A DNA stretch of 64,000 nt from Istiophorus platypterus (GCA_016859345.1 CM029126.1:12707527-12771526); one strand, 5' to 3'. Positions 39,193-52,800 are shown, counted from the stretch's first letter. The notes: a model not told the origin generated them from the letters alone. Program-made: numbers and translations.

Positions 39193-42100
39193 ATGGTCCA
39201 GTCCAGTAGAATCTGCTTCCGGAAGGTAAGTAACTGAAGAAGACCAGATTATGATCTCACGTAAACTGTTAAATAGATGGTAGCGCTTTACCGACATCCG
39301 GCCACGCTGGCTGGGGAGCTAACCGGCTAACTAGCTTCAAAACGTCAACATGGACTCTGCAAGTACTGAACCGTTGATCGACATGTCATCTTATTACGAT
39401 TTGTAACTGAGATTTGCTCACGGTTTTATTGTGATATTGAATGTGCATCATCCGCATTACATGACGCTCATAGACGGACGAGTGCCTGGTTGTCATGGAG
39501 ATGGGTCTGTTTACGTTGGAGCTCAGTGGGTGAACTTTCACTAGGAGCTATTTCAGTATTTAGGGTCAATGGTGGATGATTAAGCGTGAAAGTTAATTTT
39601 GGATCTAAGATATAAACAAATCAATCCCATGGTGGGATCGAAAGTTCTGGAAACAGCCAAACAGAAGATTCTGGGTCGGGATTTTTAGCTCAGACAACAT
39701 ATTTATAGTTTTCTCTGGCCCGAGTTAAATATATCTTGTAGTCTGCTGAGTTGTAGTTGCATGGCTTTAGTCCTTAAAGACAATCATCCCTCCAGTTCAA
39801 CCCAACGCAACTCTTAACTTGATCAGGGAGATCTGTTAGTCAGAATACAAATTATACCCATCTAGCTTTCTCTTTAACGGTGGATGGAGGGATATGGATG
39901 GGTGGTGAAAGACATTGTCTTTTGTCCCAAATTGTTGTCTGTGAAGGTTGAAACATTTTAGTTAAGGTCAACGAGCTCCAGACTTGACTCGCCTTTTTAT
40001 TTTTAGTGGTGTTGTCCTCAAAGGTATTTGGGTACATGTGTAAATGTCACTGGTCTAATGTCTCTTTTCTGCTTCTTTGCAGTTTGGGAACTTAGTGGAC
40101 AACCTCCGTCTGTACGTCCGCGGAGGTGGCGGCGGCATGGGTCTGCCCCGTCTCGGGGGAAAGGGAGGGAGCGGGGGAGACGTATGGGTGGTTGCGAAAC
40201 AGAACGTGACCTTGAAAAGGATCAAGGACAAGTACCCTCAAAAACGTTTCGTGGGTGGAACAGGAGCCAACAGCAGGTCGGTTTTCTCTAAATCCAACCT
40301 TGAGTTTTCTTTCAAGTGGCAAGTCAGAAGCTGACATCAGTTAATTATATTTGTCAGAGATCCTCAGAAGTGTACAATAGATGCTAGGATCTGTCAGTCA
40401 GAGCTGCTTTGTGAATTTACTGTGTATGTTCATTTTATTTTATCGACAGTGTCCGAGCACTGAAAGGAGAGAGAGGGACGGACAAGGAGATTTTTGCTCC
40501 AGTTGGTATCACTGTCACCACCGATGATGGCAGGATACTCGGTAACGTGACGTCACACACCGCATACTATTGGTCAAACGTCATAAAATCCTTTGAAACG
40601 GAGATGTTTAATTTGACATAAAAAACTAATAACGCACATAAAGGTTTTTGATTAGGAGGTGAAGTACAGCATTTTTATGAAACAAGAGGAGGCAGTGATC
40701 AGGGCATGGAAAAGCCAAATGAGAAGTAAAAAATTGGCCCTCATTAATCTATGTATTGTGTTTTTTCTTTTTGTTCCCATTTTCTCTTCAAGGGGACCTG
40801 AATGCTGAAGGTGACCGTGTGATGGTGGCGAAAGGAGGACATGGAGGCGCCTTCTACTCTGCATTTGAGCCTAGTAAGGGCCAGGCTAGACACATCCGAC
40901 TGGACCTCAAACTAATTGCTGACCTGGGCCTTGTTGGGTTAGAGCAGAAACATAAACATATCAGTTCACTTCCGCTGAGGCTCAAACTGACACAAGCAAA
41001 CTTTAAGTGCCTTTAAATGTCTTATTTCCTTATGTTGAATCAGGTTCCCAAATGCAGGAAAGTCCTCTCTCCTGACAGCCATGTCTAATGCCACACCTCA
41101 GATTGCCAGCTACGCTTGTATGTACATAATGCAACACACATAGTTACTGAATTACTGTTTTAGTGCCCTTTCTAAAGTCTTTATTATTTCACAGTCACAA
41201 CTTTGAAGCGGAGATGTTTAATTTGACATAAAAAACTAATAACGCACATAAAGGTTTTTGATTAGGAGGTGAAGTACAGCATTTTTATGAAACAAGAGGA
41301 GGCAGTGATCAGGGCATGGAAAAGCCAAATGAGAAGTAAAAAATTGGCCCTCATTAATCTATGTATTGTGTTTTTTCTTTTTGTTCCCATTTTCTCTTCA
41401 AGGGGACCTGAATGCTGAAGGTGACCGTGTGATGGTGGCGAAAGGAGGACATGGAGGCGCCTTCTACTCTGCATTTGAGCCTAGTAAGGGCCAGGCTAGA
41501 CACATCCGACTGGACCTCAAACTAATTGCTGACCTGGGCCTTGTTGGGTTAGAGCAGAAACATAAACATATCAGTTCACTTCCGCTGAGGCTCAAACTGA
41601 CACAAGCAAACTTTAAGTGCCTTTAAATGTCTTATTTTCTTATGTTGAATCAGGTTCCCAAATGCAGGAAAGTCCTCTCTCCTGACAGCCATGTCTAATG
41701 CCACACCTCAGATTGCCAGCTACGCTTGTATGTACATAATGCAACACACATAGTTACTGAATTACTGTTTTAGTGCCCTTTCTAAAGTCTTTATTATTTC
41801 ACAGTCACAACTTTGAAGCCGGAGATCGGCAAACTGATGTATAAAGACTACAAACAGGTATATCCGTGGTTATTAATGCTTGGTGTACTGCACTGTCTAT
41901 TAAATTGGTATCTCTCCCCTTTGAGCAGTGTTCTTGCGGTTTCTTTTTACTCTGTAGATCTCTGTTGCTGACCTCCCAGGCCTGATTGAGGGAGCTCACA
42001 TAAACAAAGGCATGGGCCACAAGTTCCTAAAACATGTGGAGAGGACAAAGCAGCTACTGTTTGTGGTGAGCAAAGAAAAAAATGAATTTGAATGTGTTGA

Positions 42101-43037
42101 ATTTAGCTAAAAATGGCAGGCTGTGATAATGATGATGAAGTCTTGTTCAATTGTGGTTCTTCGGGCTGCAGGTGGATGTTTCCGGTTTCCAGCTGGCTAG
42201 TAAAACACCGTTTCGATCAGCCTTTGAAGCTGTGCAGCTTCTCACCAAGGTGAGACCGATACTATATATGGACTCTGTTGAAGGGCCACTCAATCTCATT
42301 CTTCTTCCTGACTTGTTTCCTCACCCATTTGCCTCATGTGTTCCATTTAATTATCTCCTCCATCTTTTTTTCTGCCTCCTCCTCTCTCCTCACTGTCTCA
42401 AGGAACTGGAGCTGTACAAAGAGGAACTGGTGTCAAAGCCTGCTCTGCTGGTGGTGAATAAGATGGACCTGCCTGAAGCTGAGGACAAACTACAAGAGCT
42501 GAAAGAACATCTACAAAACCCAGACGGTAAATTCAATAAATTTATTTATCATTTATTTATTTTACAGTTTTATCCCTTAGCTATATAATTTACAAATTCA
42601 ATTAAATTTATGATGGACTTCTCTTTTCACTAATCATCTTTAAACCCCATGAATCCACCTCAGCACATGGTTTATATCTGCAGAAACTTTCTCAATAGAT
42701 TTGTCACATGGTTCATGGTTCACAACCAAACAAAAACAAAGAATCACCATTTGTTTTGACTGTAAAATTTTACCAAGACAATAACTGATACTGGTTTTGA
42801 TTTTCAACATTCACCCTGTTTTTCTCTCCTGCAGAGTTCTCTGATCTGTTGCCTGGCGACATGATACCAAAGAAGTACATGACCTTCAGACACGTGATTC
42901 CTGTCTCTGCCACCACTGGGTTTGGTATTGACCGTTTGAAAAGCTGCATCCGAGAGTCACTTGATGAAGACGCAGCCATGGCAACTGAAGCCATCCATCA
43001 AGAAAGACTGCAGGCGCTGAGGCACACCTCACATTAA
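39193..43037 (+). CDS. gtpbp10: GTP-binding protein 10, mitochondrial Obg-family GTPase
   Basis: Ten coding exons join to 367 aa (human 387): 39193-39225, 40083-40276, 40450-40541, 40793-40937, 41044-41117, 41805-41857, 41958-42065, 42172-42249, 42403-42526 and 42835-43037. Residues 12-150 are the glycine-rich Obg fold (RGGGGGMGLPRLGGKGG, GGDVWVVA). The G domain has G1 GFPNAGKS at 155-162, a switch I threonine in FTTLKPE, G3 DLPGLIEGAH, G4 NKMD near 278-281 and a G5-like SATTG. Obg/GTPBP10 proteins act in maturation of the mitochondrial large ribosomal subunit. The N-terminus (MVQSSRICFRKFGN) is basic, as expected for import and as in human. A tandem 610-bp duplication places second copies of exons 4 and 5 at 41403-41547 and 41654-41727; the length given here uses one set. 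3' AATAAA at about 43717. Converges with adam22. Confidence 0.95.
40591..41810 (+). repeat. 610-bp tandem duplication within gtpbp10
   Basis: Two head-to-tail copies, about 40591-41200 and 41201-41810. I found one difference inside exact alignment (TTATTTCCTT versus TTATTTTCTT, near 41027 and 41637). Each unit contains the end of intron 3, exon 4, intron 4, exon 5, most of intron 5 and the first bases of exon 6. The outer ends share imperfect homology (CTTTGAAACGGAGAT on the left, CTTTGAAGCCGGAGAT on the right), which could have guided the event. An assembly error (collapsed or duplicated haplotype) must be excluded. Confidence 0.95.
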
Positions 43038-43544
43038 CTTTTGTGCACAATGACAGATGAGTGGTATCCTGTCTGCCAAAAAAATGTTGATACTGGTGAA
43101 GTAAGACTTCTAGCACTGTGCGGGAAAACATCATCTACCTGTGACAACAGAAACCCTTCAGTTTCAGGTCACTTGAAGATAACTTTTGACTTTCCTATAG
43201 ACCATCACAACCTGAATGTGTTTACAAGGTTGCACAAGTAAAGTTGCTTGTTTGGTCGGTGGTTGTTGCCAAAATGTCAGTGACTGTTGACAAGGTCCTT
43301 CTGTTATTCAGAGACATTGTAAAGAGACTGATGTAAACTACTTGAACAGATTTATATGCCTGTTCATAAGAGGATGTTGGTCAAGCAAATGCAGCAGCAG
43401 CTACAGCAGCAGGTACATTAAATGATACAGAATGTATTCAGCAATCTTGAAAGAGAGGAGAGGTGCATTGTACTGAGCAGTTCTTTTCTGTTTTATTTGA
43501 TTACTAACAAAGATTAAGACTGAATTTCTTTTTATTGGTGTGTG

Positions 43545-43900
43545 GTGTAGGATGCACTGATCTGATTTTTTTCTCCTGATACAGATTCTGATACCTCAGC
43601 ACAGGGAATCCGATCCAATACCAGTGCTCTCTGTTTTCCAAATTTAAAATCTGTATATCTTTTGAACTCGCTGGGATCATTTTTTATGTAATGGAACACA
43701 AGGTCAGGGAAGTGGCAATAAAAACAGACTGCAGTCTTTCCATGGCTGAACGACTCATGGCACTAACACTGAAATTTACAATGACATAGAAGGAGTATCC
43801 ATTTTAAATGTGGATCCATCATGTCTGGTGGAATCTCGAACCACTAAATAAGTTTAGTATTGGGTCAGTGTGTCACAGGAGTGTTGTAGAACAAAACAAT
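43545..43900. repeat. Possible hAT-type or similar dispersed repeat in the gtpbp10 3' flank
   Basis: GGATGCACTGATCTGATTTT, GATACAGATTCTGATACC and CCGATCCAATACCAG resemble the ATGCACCGATCCGA...GATACCGATAC sequence of a repeat widespread in fish. Strongly decayed. The right limit is uncertain. A weaker similar patch (CTGATACCAGTCTAGTATCAG) lies at about 22458-22480. Confidence 0.4.
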
Positions 43901-43984
43901 TAATAAATGGAGCCAGTTCTCCAGTATATGTTTCTTTTCCTCTGCAAGCTCTGAAGCTATTAGAAATAGGAGCATAGACAGTTG

Positions 43985-46867
43985 TGTTGATGAAAGTTTT
44001 ATTTTATAGTAAATATATTACAATACTGAATGGTTAAGGGGACAAAAAATATGGGGATTGATTTTTGCATCATCGATCTGTACAGCATATAGGCGAAAAT
44101 GAAAAAAATTAAAATTAAAAGACAGCAACTGCAGTATTTAGTTTTGAACTAGAACATGTGGGGTTCTTAAGGTTCCTGGAGCAGAGTGCCAGGTGTCTGG
44201 CAGGATGGGACCACATGGTCGAGACTGGGTGATTGGTGTGCTCCAGTACACGCATACATTCAAGTCTCTGGCCAGACAGCAAAAGAAGGCTCACCTGTGG
44301 GGACATTTGACAGAGTCGTCCTTTTAGGATTGGTCATTTCACCTTGTGCGCAGGCAGATACAGCAGGTAAGATTACAGGAAGACTGATGGCTATACAGTC
44401 TCAGAAATCCCTGCAGCCTGCAGAGTCCCATCCTTAAAGAGTGTCATACAATGCAGTGTCAGTGACATCAGGACAAATGTCTCACTGTAGCACAGTATTA
44501 TGATGACAAAATACTACTCGAGAGCTCTGAGATACTGCGCTGCACATCTTGAGCCGATAGACAGTAACCAATACCTTAAGAAGACCAGAGCACAGAGGAA
44601 AGCTCTGGATGAAGGCAAATCATGAGCCTGTTCAGATCTCATTTACAACATCTATGTCCAAAATCTATATGTTAAAGATCAGCACATGCCAGAGGAAAAA
44701 ATGCATTAAAAACAATGAAAAAAACCTCATCATGTCTCCATACAAACTCATCAACACACATAAATACAATAATGCACTTAATTACTGTTTGAATAGTTGC
44801 TGTATATAATGCTGAGAAAAAAGTGAACATTACAAAGGTACTTAATAAAAAAGATACTAGTAGCAATATTAGTCCATTATTGTGACGATCATATTACCTA
44901 TACAGTCCTAATGCATACATGAATTACAAATAAACAAGTGCCCACGCTGGAACGAAAACTAAACGAGTAAAAGGACAAACGAGGCCTTAAGACAAAGTTT
45001 CTACACAAGGTAGAGCAATGTGTTGTAACTGTACAAAGAAGTTGCTTTTTGGGAGTGATTTAGGATTTGTCATGAGGAAAATCCACCTTTAATAGCTACA
45101 CTGGCATGACAAAATCTCCATTCTCGATCATGTTTAAATCTTGTGACATCCCGCAAAAAACCTGTCCTCACTTTGTAAAATAGTGTAGTCTGTGGTACAC
45201 AAACCAATTTTGGCAACAGCAATAGGCAATGAGGGGAAAACGTTTTACAGTGACATGCTCCTTTCGCGTTATGTTCTCACAAATAGCCAGGGAAATACCT
45301 TCATTTGATAAAGAACTGTCATGCTGTTGGTCTTAACAAGCTCAAACAGCAAGCACTATACAGCATAGTTAATCATTTACAAGACTAAATATCTCAATCA
45401 TCTCAGCTAAATCCAAAATGCACATTTCAGTGATGGTTTCCAGATTCTCACAGAGTAAGGTCATCAGCCACGCTCATGTTATTGACTTCTAATTGACTTT
45501 ATTTACTCTTGTCCCAAAAAACAGGAGCACATCAGTCTCAATAATCAAAATGTAGAATCAAGGAAAACTCAATACATCTTAACACTATCACTGGGGGAAA
45601 TTTCCGAAAACCACATGAGTGAAAAGTGACAAATCTACAACTACACCAAACACATGTCAGTCCATTCACTTCACCCAGAAATGGCACATAAAACTGTTGA
45701 GATTTTGATAAAATTAATACGATCTCAGTAAGGTTCTCACTGTGCCGAAATCAACATCTTTGTCAATACTTCCTCAGTAATCACTTCATGTCTGTATTTC
45801 TCCAAGCGATGGATGAAACCAGTGTTAATAAAAAAAAAATAATTAAAAAACACCTTTACATTCTGCTGAGGATGGAAAAAGGCTATAGAGGTCACAGTCA
45901 CACAGGAGAAAAGCCAGAGGGAGGAAAAATGAGGACGAAAAGCAGAAACAGACAGAAGAACGAGTGCGGGGTCTCTACATTCATCTACAGAGATCCACTT
46001 CTGTCTACAACACAGTACAATACAACAGGAAGAAGATCTTTTCCTCTTTCAAAATAAAAGAAAATCATACTCTGTGTATTTTCCTGTACATATTTACACG
46101 CGCACAAACAAACGGAGGGGAGGAAGAGAAGGGCGGGGGGCGGGGTCAGGTCCATGTCATCGGGTAGCGGGTTATAACTGGTCATACAATATGGGTTACC
46201 TATAGTGGACGGAAAGCATCTAAGCCTACAGAAGGTATAAAATCACTGCCCCCTTGCATGCTTTCCATTCAGATAAGACTGCTGATCTTCTCATCTTTTC
46301 AGTAGGAGGAGGTTGCTGATAAACAGGGTTGTCTCATGCATACAGTGTTGGAGTTTCTACAGTGATTCACGTGCGTCAAAATGATCCGACAAATCCAGCA
46401 ATGCAGTGTGCCCCCGGTTCCACTGTCCCTTTCTGGAGAAAAGCTTGAACAACTTTAGGGGACAGTGGCATTGGAAAGACTATGACAAGAGTCAAGCTAA
46501 GGAGGATGTTTTGAGGTTTAAGATTTCTGGGTTGGGGGGGGGTCCAGTCCCATTGGTGAGGCCTGAGCAGACAGGAACAGCTCAGTCTGAGCTCCAGCTG
46601 GTCTGGAGTGGATGTGGAGCTGGTTTCTCCTCCGGCACTCCACATTGTCTTGTAGAGATCCACTGAATATCTGGCTAGACAGCCTCAGAGATGCTTGTAC
46701 ATACTAACTCACACACACCTCTGCCTATTTCAACTCCAGTGAGGGCTCTCTCTCTTCCTCTTTAGTTGCTTAGAGTCAATTTTGTTTCATTTTTGTGTTT
46801 TTCATTCATAGAAAAAGAGAGATAAGTGTTGTTCCTTTTGGTCTTTGCAGAGGGGTTAAGACAGCTC
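43985..46867 (-). other. Probable 3' UTR of adam22
   Basis: Follows the adam22 stop codon (46868) on the minus strand, with no coding exon and a minus-strand AATAAA (TTTATT at 43998-44003) at its far end. This would give a 2.9-kb 3' UTR, common for neuronal genes. Frames at 45788-46057 and 46376-46663 look incidental. Confidence 0.45.
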
Positions 46868-49800
46868 TTATATTGAAGTCTCCCACAGCTGAAGAGACAA
46901 AATGAGAGAAGAGAAAAAACACAGAAAAGTGAACCTATAATCATTTGATTATCCCCCTCAGGTCAGAAGAATTATCGGAAAATAATTGCACATATATATC
47001 TGACCTGCCCTTTTTTTTGCCAATCAGTGCAGAATCTCGACTATATTGAAAATCAGTCATCAGGACAGGTAACCAAACTGGTGTAATAATGTGGTTTTGA
47101 ATTACACAATGTGCTACTGATTAATACTTGCCCTGGCGCTCTGTCTGTTGGCTTTCCTCTGGTCATCGGGGAGAGGGGGCATAGGGTACGGGTATCTCCT
47201 GCTGGATGCAATAGATCCTGTAGAGGAAGTGGGAGACTTGGCAGGGGATAGCGTCCTGAGGAAAAGATAAAGTGACATTTTTTAAAACATTGCCTCTCCT
47301 TTTCTAGTCGGTGTAGGATTGAGTTGATCAAAGACACAGATGGATAAATGAGGTTACACCGAGGAAGTTGAGCTAAAGTTAGATCTGTGACTTTGGGCAA
47401 CATTCTCCTTGAGCTGCTCTAATTATTCAGTGTTCACCTTCCTGCAGAGAGAGATTGCTCTTAAAAGCTGTTATTGCTGCTCACCACAGACAGACAGATC
47501 ATGTGATCTGTTAAAAAAAAAAGAAAACCACATTTCAGCTTTTAGGGGCAACCTCTGTACACAGTATGTACTTCTTTGCACAGGAGTACACAGTACCCAG
47601 CAGCAGTGTGGGCAGTCATAGTTTCCTGCAACTCACATGCTTCACCACTGCCGAAGCATTTCTCTTTCATCATCCTGCACTGACACACAAACAGCCAGAA
47701 TTTGCATAAATATAACTTTAGCCTCTGTGAAATAAAAGCATGCTGCTAAATGTAACTTCTGCTGTGAGCCGAGTCACTGTGCATTTAAAATTTGGATCAG
47801 TGTGCGCATTGAATTGATGAATGCTGGGAACAGTGAGTATGATGAAGTGACTGGGAGGGCAGACCAAACTGGAGCTGGGTGGGAACAACAGACTAAGAAA
47901 TTCAGAGGGAGAGGACCTGTCCAGTGAAACAGGGCCAGAAAGCCTGCCCCATGTGCAGTAGTTTTTTGACACTACTACTGTGTGGTGATCAGAAATAACT
48001 GGACTGGTCCAAGTAGTAGAGAGAGTGGAGAATTCGATTGAGGAACCGGTTCCAGAAGTACTTTTCATAAAATTCTTAACATCATCTTCTGTATTATTAG
48101 GCAGTTCTGCAAAGTTATGCTGTGCCTGTATTTTTCTGAGAATTAAGGCTTTTACTGTTACTTTGCTGTGTTGCAATGCTCCAAATAGTATTGACCCATG
48201 AGCGTCATTGGAATGTAATTTGGAGAAATGCCAAATAAAACCACCATGAAGTTAAAATTCGTCACGTTGTTCAGTCAGAAACAAAACACAGGGTTGTTGA
48301 ACTGAACTGTAATTTTTTGGGGGGTTATTGTCCATTTTGGGCCTCTTTCATCTGTTCTGCTGTTATATCTTATAAATTATTTGCATATAAACTATTAATA
48401 AGAAAAAAAATCAAAATGAATCAGATTTTTTTCTAGACAGGTGTTATTTTGAAAAATCGTTCTATCAGTCATATCACGTCGAATTAGATATTTTTTGTTC
48501 TGGAACCAGGATACGCCCAAGATAAGCCTCCACATTTCTCTACTCTCCTGCGCTGTTTCTATCATTTAGTAAATCTTACAACAGGGTCGGGGGCAGGAAT
48601 GTGCTCCTGGACACAGCAAAGGTCTATAGATTACAATGCTGATTGACTGTGTGGTGACATTTAGTTTGTGGAAGTGAGGAAGTGAGGAAGTGAGGAAGCA
48701 GTCATGCGCTGACATGATGTGGGACCAGCGCCTCTGCAGAACCAATGAGTGCATGAGCTTCCCCACTGTTAAGGAAACCTTGGGTTTGTGATTATCTATA
48801 GACCTTGGACAAGTTTAGAAAGATGGCCTTAGAGTTAGTCACAGATGCTCAGTGATGATGTCAGAGCAGCACCCATAATGTTTGGCTCAGCTTTGACATC
48901 ACACTGATGCAAAGGTACGTGAGGTCACTGGGAGCGAGGCAGGACTGACACATAGATGCTCACTGACACAACAACACTGAACATGCAGAGGTAACAAGAG
49001 GCCGAGTGGGAGAAGCAAAGGAGGGGATAAGGAAAAATTAGGAATAAAATGACTGTAATATAAGTGTAACACTAGCACGGGCAGTAAGAGCCAGTTTAGC
49101 ATTAGTACAATACAGCAGGAAATAAAAATCTGCAAAGTAAAATGCAGCTCTTTAAAAAGAAAAAAATGTCCTAATTGAATCTGGGCAAGAAATATGATAA
49201 AATGTAAAGCAGAAAAACTTCTTTTCATCATCCATTTTTTTTTTGATGCTCAGCAGCAACCCCTTTTAAGAACTCCAAGTTGCAACATGCCAACAGTTAG
49301 TAACACTTTCTCTCAGCTATTACTTTCAAACTTGTGCAGATAAAAGGCCAAATTGGCACAAATTTTTATTTTCCTTCAGAAAAACAAAAACCAAAAATAA
49401 GGGGTGTTTAAAGCGTGTTTAAGCGTGTGGGGTATAGGACATGGGCTGAGGTAATACCTAAGGTAAGGTCCTTGAGTGTTTCTATTCACATCTTCTACCC
49501 ATTTAGTTACATCATAATACTCTGTTTTGAAGCGAGGGGTTAGATACCTGTGGGGGGGGGAGTGATGGACACAACACAAGGAGGGGGAGAAGAGAGAAAA
49601 GGAAGGAGGGAAAGAAAATAAATGAAAAGGATATAAAATCTCCAGAAATAAGCAAGTGTTGGGAGGAGGAGAGAGGAAGAGGAAATATTTTAGGAAAGCG
49701 GAGCAGAGCAAAGATATCTTAAACAAACACCAAGATGCAATTGAGAAAATGGTGAGAAAGATGGCGGACAGACCTGTGTGTGGTTTCAGATGACAACAGC

Positions 49801-52800
49801 ACCATGGAACGTCACAAACAACTGTGTCGTGTGTTACAGGCTCAGTTGCATATTGGTTACATGTCACATCAAGCCAATAGCTTCTCACCACTCAGTCAGT
49901 CTCATGCTTGCAATGAGAACAGGTGCACTGCAGACTACTTCATATGCCAAGACCTTCAGACCCACAAATGAACAAACCGACACACTAGGCAATGCACACT
50001 ATTCAATGTTCATTCACCATCAACAGGCATGAATGGAAATACATTGTTTGTTTTACAGGTTATGAGGAAAAGTCTAAGATTTCGAGGTGCGGTAAAGCCT
50101 CACAAGCCTGACAAGAGCTTAGCGTTCGCATTGTGTGAGACCATGTGATCTCACTGACGCGTGACTTGACTATAGCTTGTGAGCCTCAATGCAACTTCCT
50201 CTTCATACCGCTCTCTATCTCTCATACAAAATTTAGGGAAAGCAAAAGCATTTCTTCCAGAATTGTTTGTGTGTGTGTGTATGTGTGTGGTTATTTGTGT
50301 GTGTGTGTGTGTGTGTGTTTTTAAAGCGTGTTTTAATATTCTTTATTGTCTTATTAATAATGAATAGGATAAAAAAGACCAAAACCAACAATAAAGCGAT
50401 TCTACTAGAACATTTGTGTAGCCAAATCTTGATATCAGTTATCCCTCGGTGACACAGACCTTTACTTTTTAAAACACATCAGTGAGCAAAACCACTCCAC
50501 TGAGTGACATTTTCCCTCACTCCCACGAACACAAGCACTGCAGTTTATTTTAAATCTACTCCTATATTAAATATTCTTTAACACAAAAACCGTGTATTCA
50601 TCCATGGCTGGAATTAGTCCCCAATAAATATATTTACTCCTGTTTGCATAAAATTTGCTAAAAACTACAATGCACAGCTGTTTTATCTAATTATTATAAC
50701 TTTTTAAAAAAATGAAACTATACATTTTTGAGCTGCTATTAATAACATACATATTCAATAGTAACCAGTGGGCTTGGGGTCTGGTGCCACAGACAATGTA
50801 GGGAATGTTAGTATGTGTTGAGAGACTTACTAAAACAATTTTTCAGTCTTTACATCTGATTTTTTGACATACAAAATATAACAAAGAATCACACCAGGTG
50901 TATCCTTTGCAAGAGCTCAACGACCTGCCGAAACATGATCATTCTGTTTTCCATGCGAGCTTCTGTTTATCTGCATACCCCAGTGTCAAGGTTCATTACA
51001 GCATTACCAGTTTGCCACAAGGAACTTACTCTGTGGAGTTAGAACGAGCGCGAAACTTCTTTCCTTTCAGTTTTTTACGATTACCGCTCAGATTGCCTGG
51101 AGAGAAACAGAACATAAAAACACACTGAATATAAATACAAATATATACAAGTACCTGCATAATATTTACTGTTTCAAGCAAGAAAGAAGATGTATGAGAA
51201 GGGCTTTAGTGTGTTTGCTTCCCCAAAACTAATTCAGGAAAAAGGAAGCACTCTAGTTTCTACAAGGAGCAAGAGTATCGCCTCACGTATTGATTATTTT
51301 GGAACTGAAAACAGCTACATGCCATATTTTACCTACATTACAGATTTGCTGCCTTTTTCAGTCCTTTTTGAGGCATCTAAGATAAGCACAACTATTCCCT
51401 CTTATGTATCATGGGGGATTTGTGTGTTACCTTGCCATGAGTTGCTCCTTGGTCGCCCATTTTCACAAATGTCGGAGATGTGTTTGGCGTCTGGGATTCT
51501 CTCACTCCATGAGTGGGACAGCCCATTAGATCTATACACATGTACACATGAATGCACACACATACAGCAAAGACAAAATACTATCAGTGCAACACTGTCC
51601 TTCTAAACTGCTGCAAATCGTTAATTCTGTGCTGCTCCTGTTGCAGATGTAGAGACTAGGGAAAGACTGAGGTAAATGCAGGAGGAAATGAAGACACCAT
51701 CGCAGCAGATGGCAACAATATGAGCCACAAAACAGCATCATGACAGCTAAATGTGACATGATGTGAGAAATGAAGTATTGAGAGGTGCTTCCTGCAAAAT
51801 TCTCCACTTGGAAAATTTTTATAATTTTGCAACATTTTGGCCCATTTCCAAAATGTTGCCATTCAGACACACGTAATAAAAGCCATGATAGTAAAAAAGC
51901 ACAATGTGTACACATGAACACAAACTGAGCTCGTCTACACCGGTGAACACAACATACATGCACGCAAATGCACACAATAGCTAGCAAATGAATGTATGAG
52001 TGAGAATGAGATGGCACACCTGAAGCCAAACAGTGAGATGTTCTGAGAAATGGATGGAATGGAGGGAGTGAAGGACAGGGTGCAAATCTGCAGGTGCGAC
52101 AGGCAGGCTGACCTCTTCTTGGAGCTGCAGCCCGAGTTTGTGCTGACACCCGGAGGCATGTCACTGTAAAATGAATCTGCATCCCCAGGCTTTGTTACAT
52201 AATCACCTGGGGGCATTTGCCTAAAAATACAAAAGAATGACTTTAGTAGTGGTAGTAGTAGTAGTGATTTTAGAAGCTTGGGTGTTTTTTTCTTTCCCTT
52301 GGTTTGTTTTATTTTCGCTGAACCCTGTTTTACCCTATCCTGCCTTGTGTGCTCTGTCTACTACAGTGTCTGCTTTAATTTTACCACACTGACTTTCAAA
52401 TATAAAGAGATTTGGGTTATAAGAGGTGAAACATGCATCATATTTCGTGGATGTATCATATTCAAATCTATTGATCCTCCTTCTAACAATATTGTTTTTT
52501 CTCCTACTAGAGTTGTTCTCTTCTTCAGATGTAACCAAGTAACCAAGTACATTTACTCAATTATTTCAATTAAGTGCAAATTTGAGATACTTTTTGCAAT
52601 TTTATACTTTTATACTTGCACTCGATTTATTTCACTGATGTATTATTCACTTTTGCTAGTTACTCATTTCTTCCAGATTAAGATTTCACATGCGAATCAT
52701 ATGACCATTTTATAAAATATGATGGTTTGTTATAAACTAGGGTTCACAACAGTATTTAAAAGATCTCAAAATTAGCTCTACCCTTGAGCAACTACAGCAG

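Noticed and set aside
41262..41474. Second identical minus-strand 70-codon frame
   Set aside because: Only reflects the 610-bp tandem duplication of gtpbp10; antisense shadow of exon 4 and its intron.
46376..46663. 95-codon minus-strand frame near the adam22 3' end
   Set aside because: Considered as an alternative adam22 C-terminus, but the LWETSI exon at 46868-46888 explains the known end, and this frame lies in the presumed 3' UTR without conserved motif.
50898..51128. Plus-strand frame overlapping adam22 exon 51030-51096
   Set aside because: Antisense to a confirmed adam22 tail exon and without features of its own.
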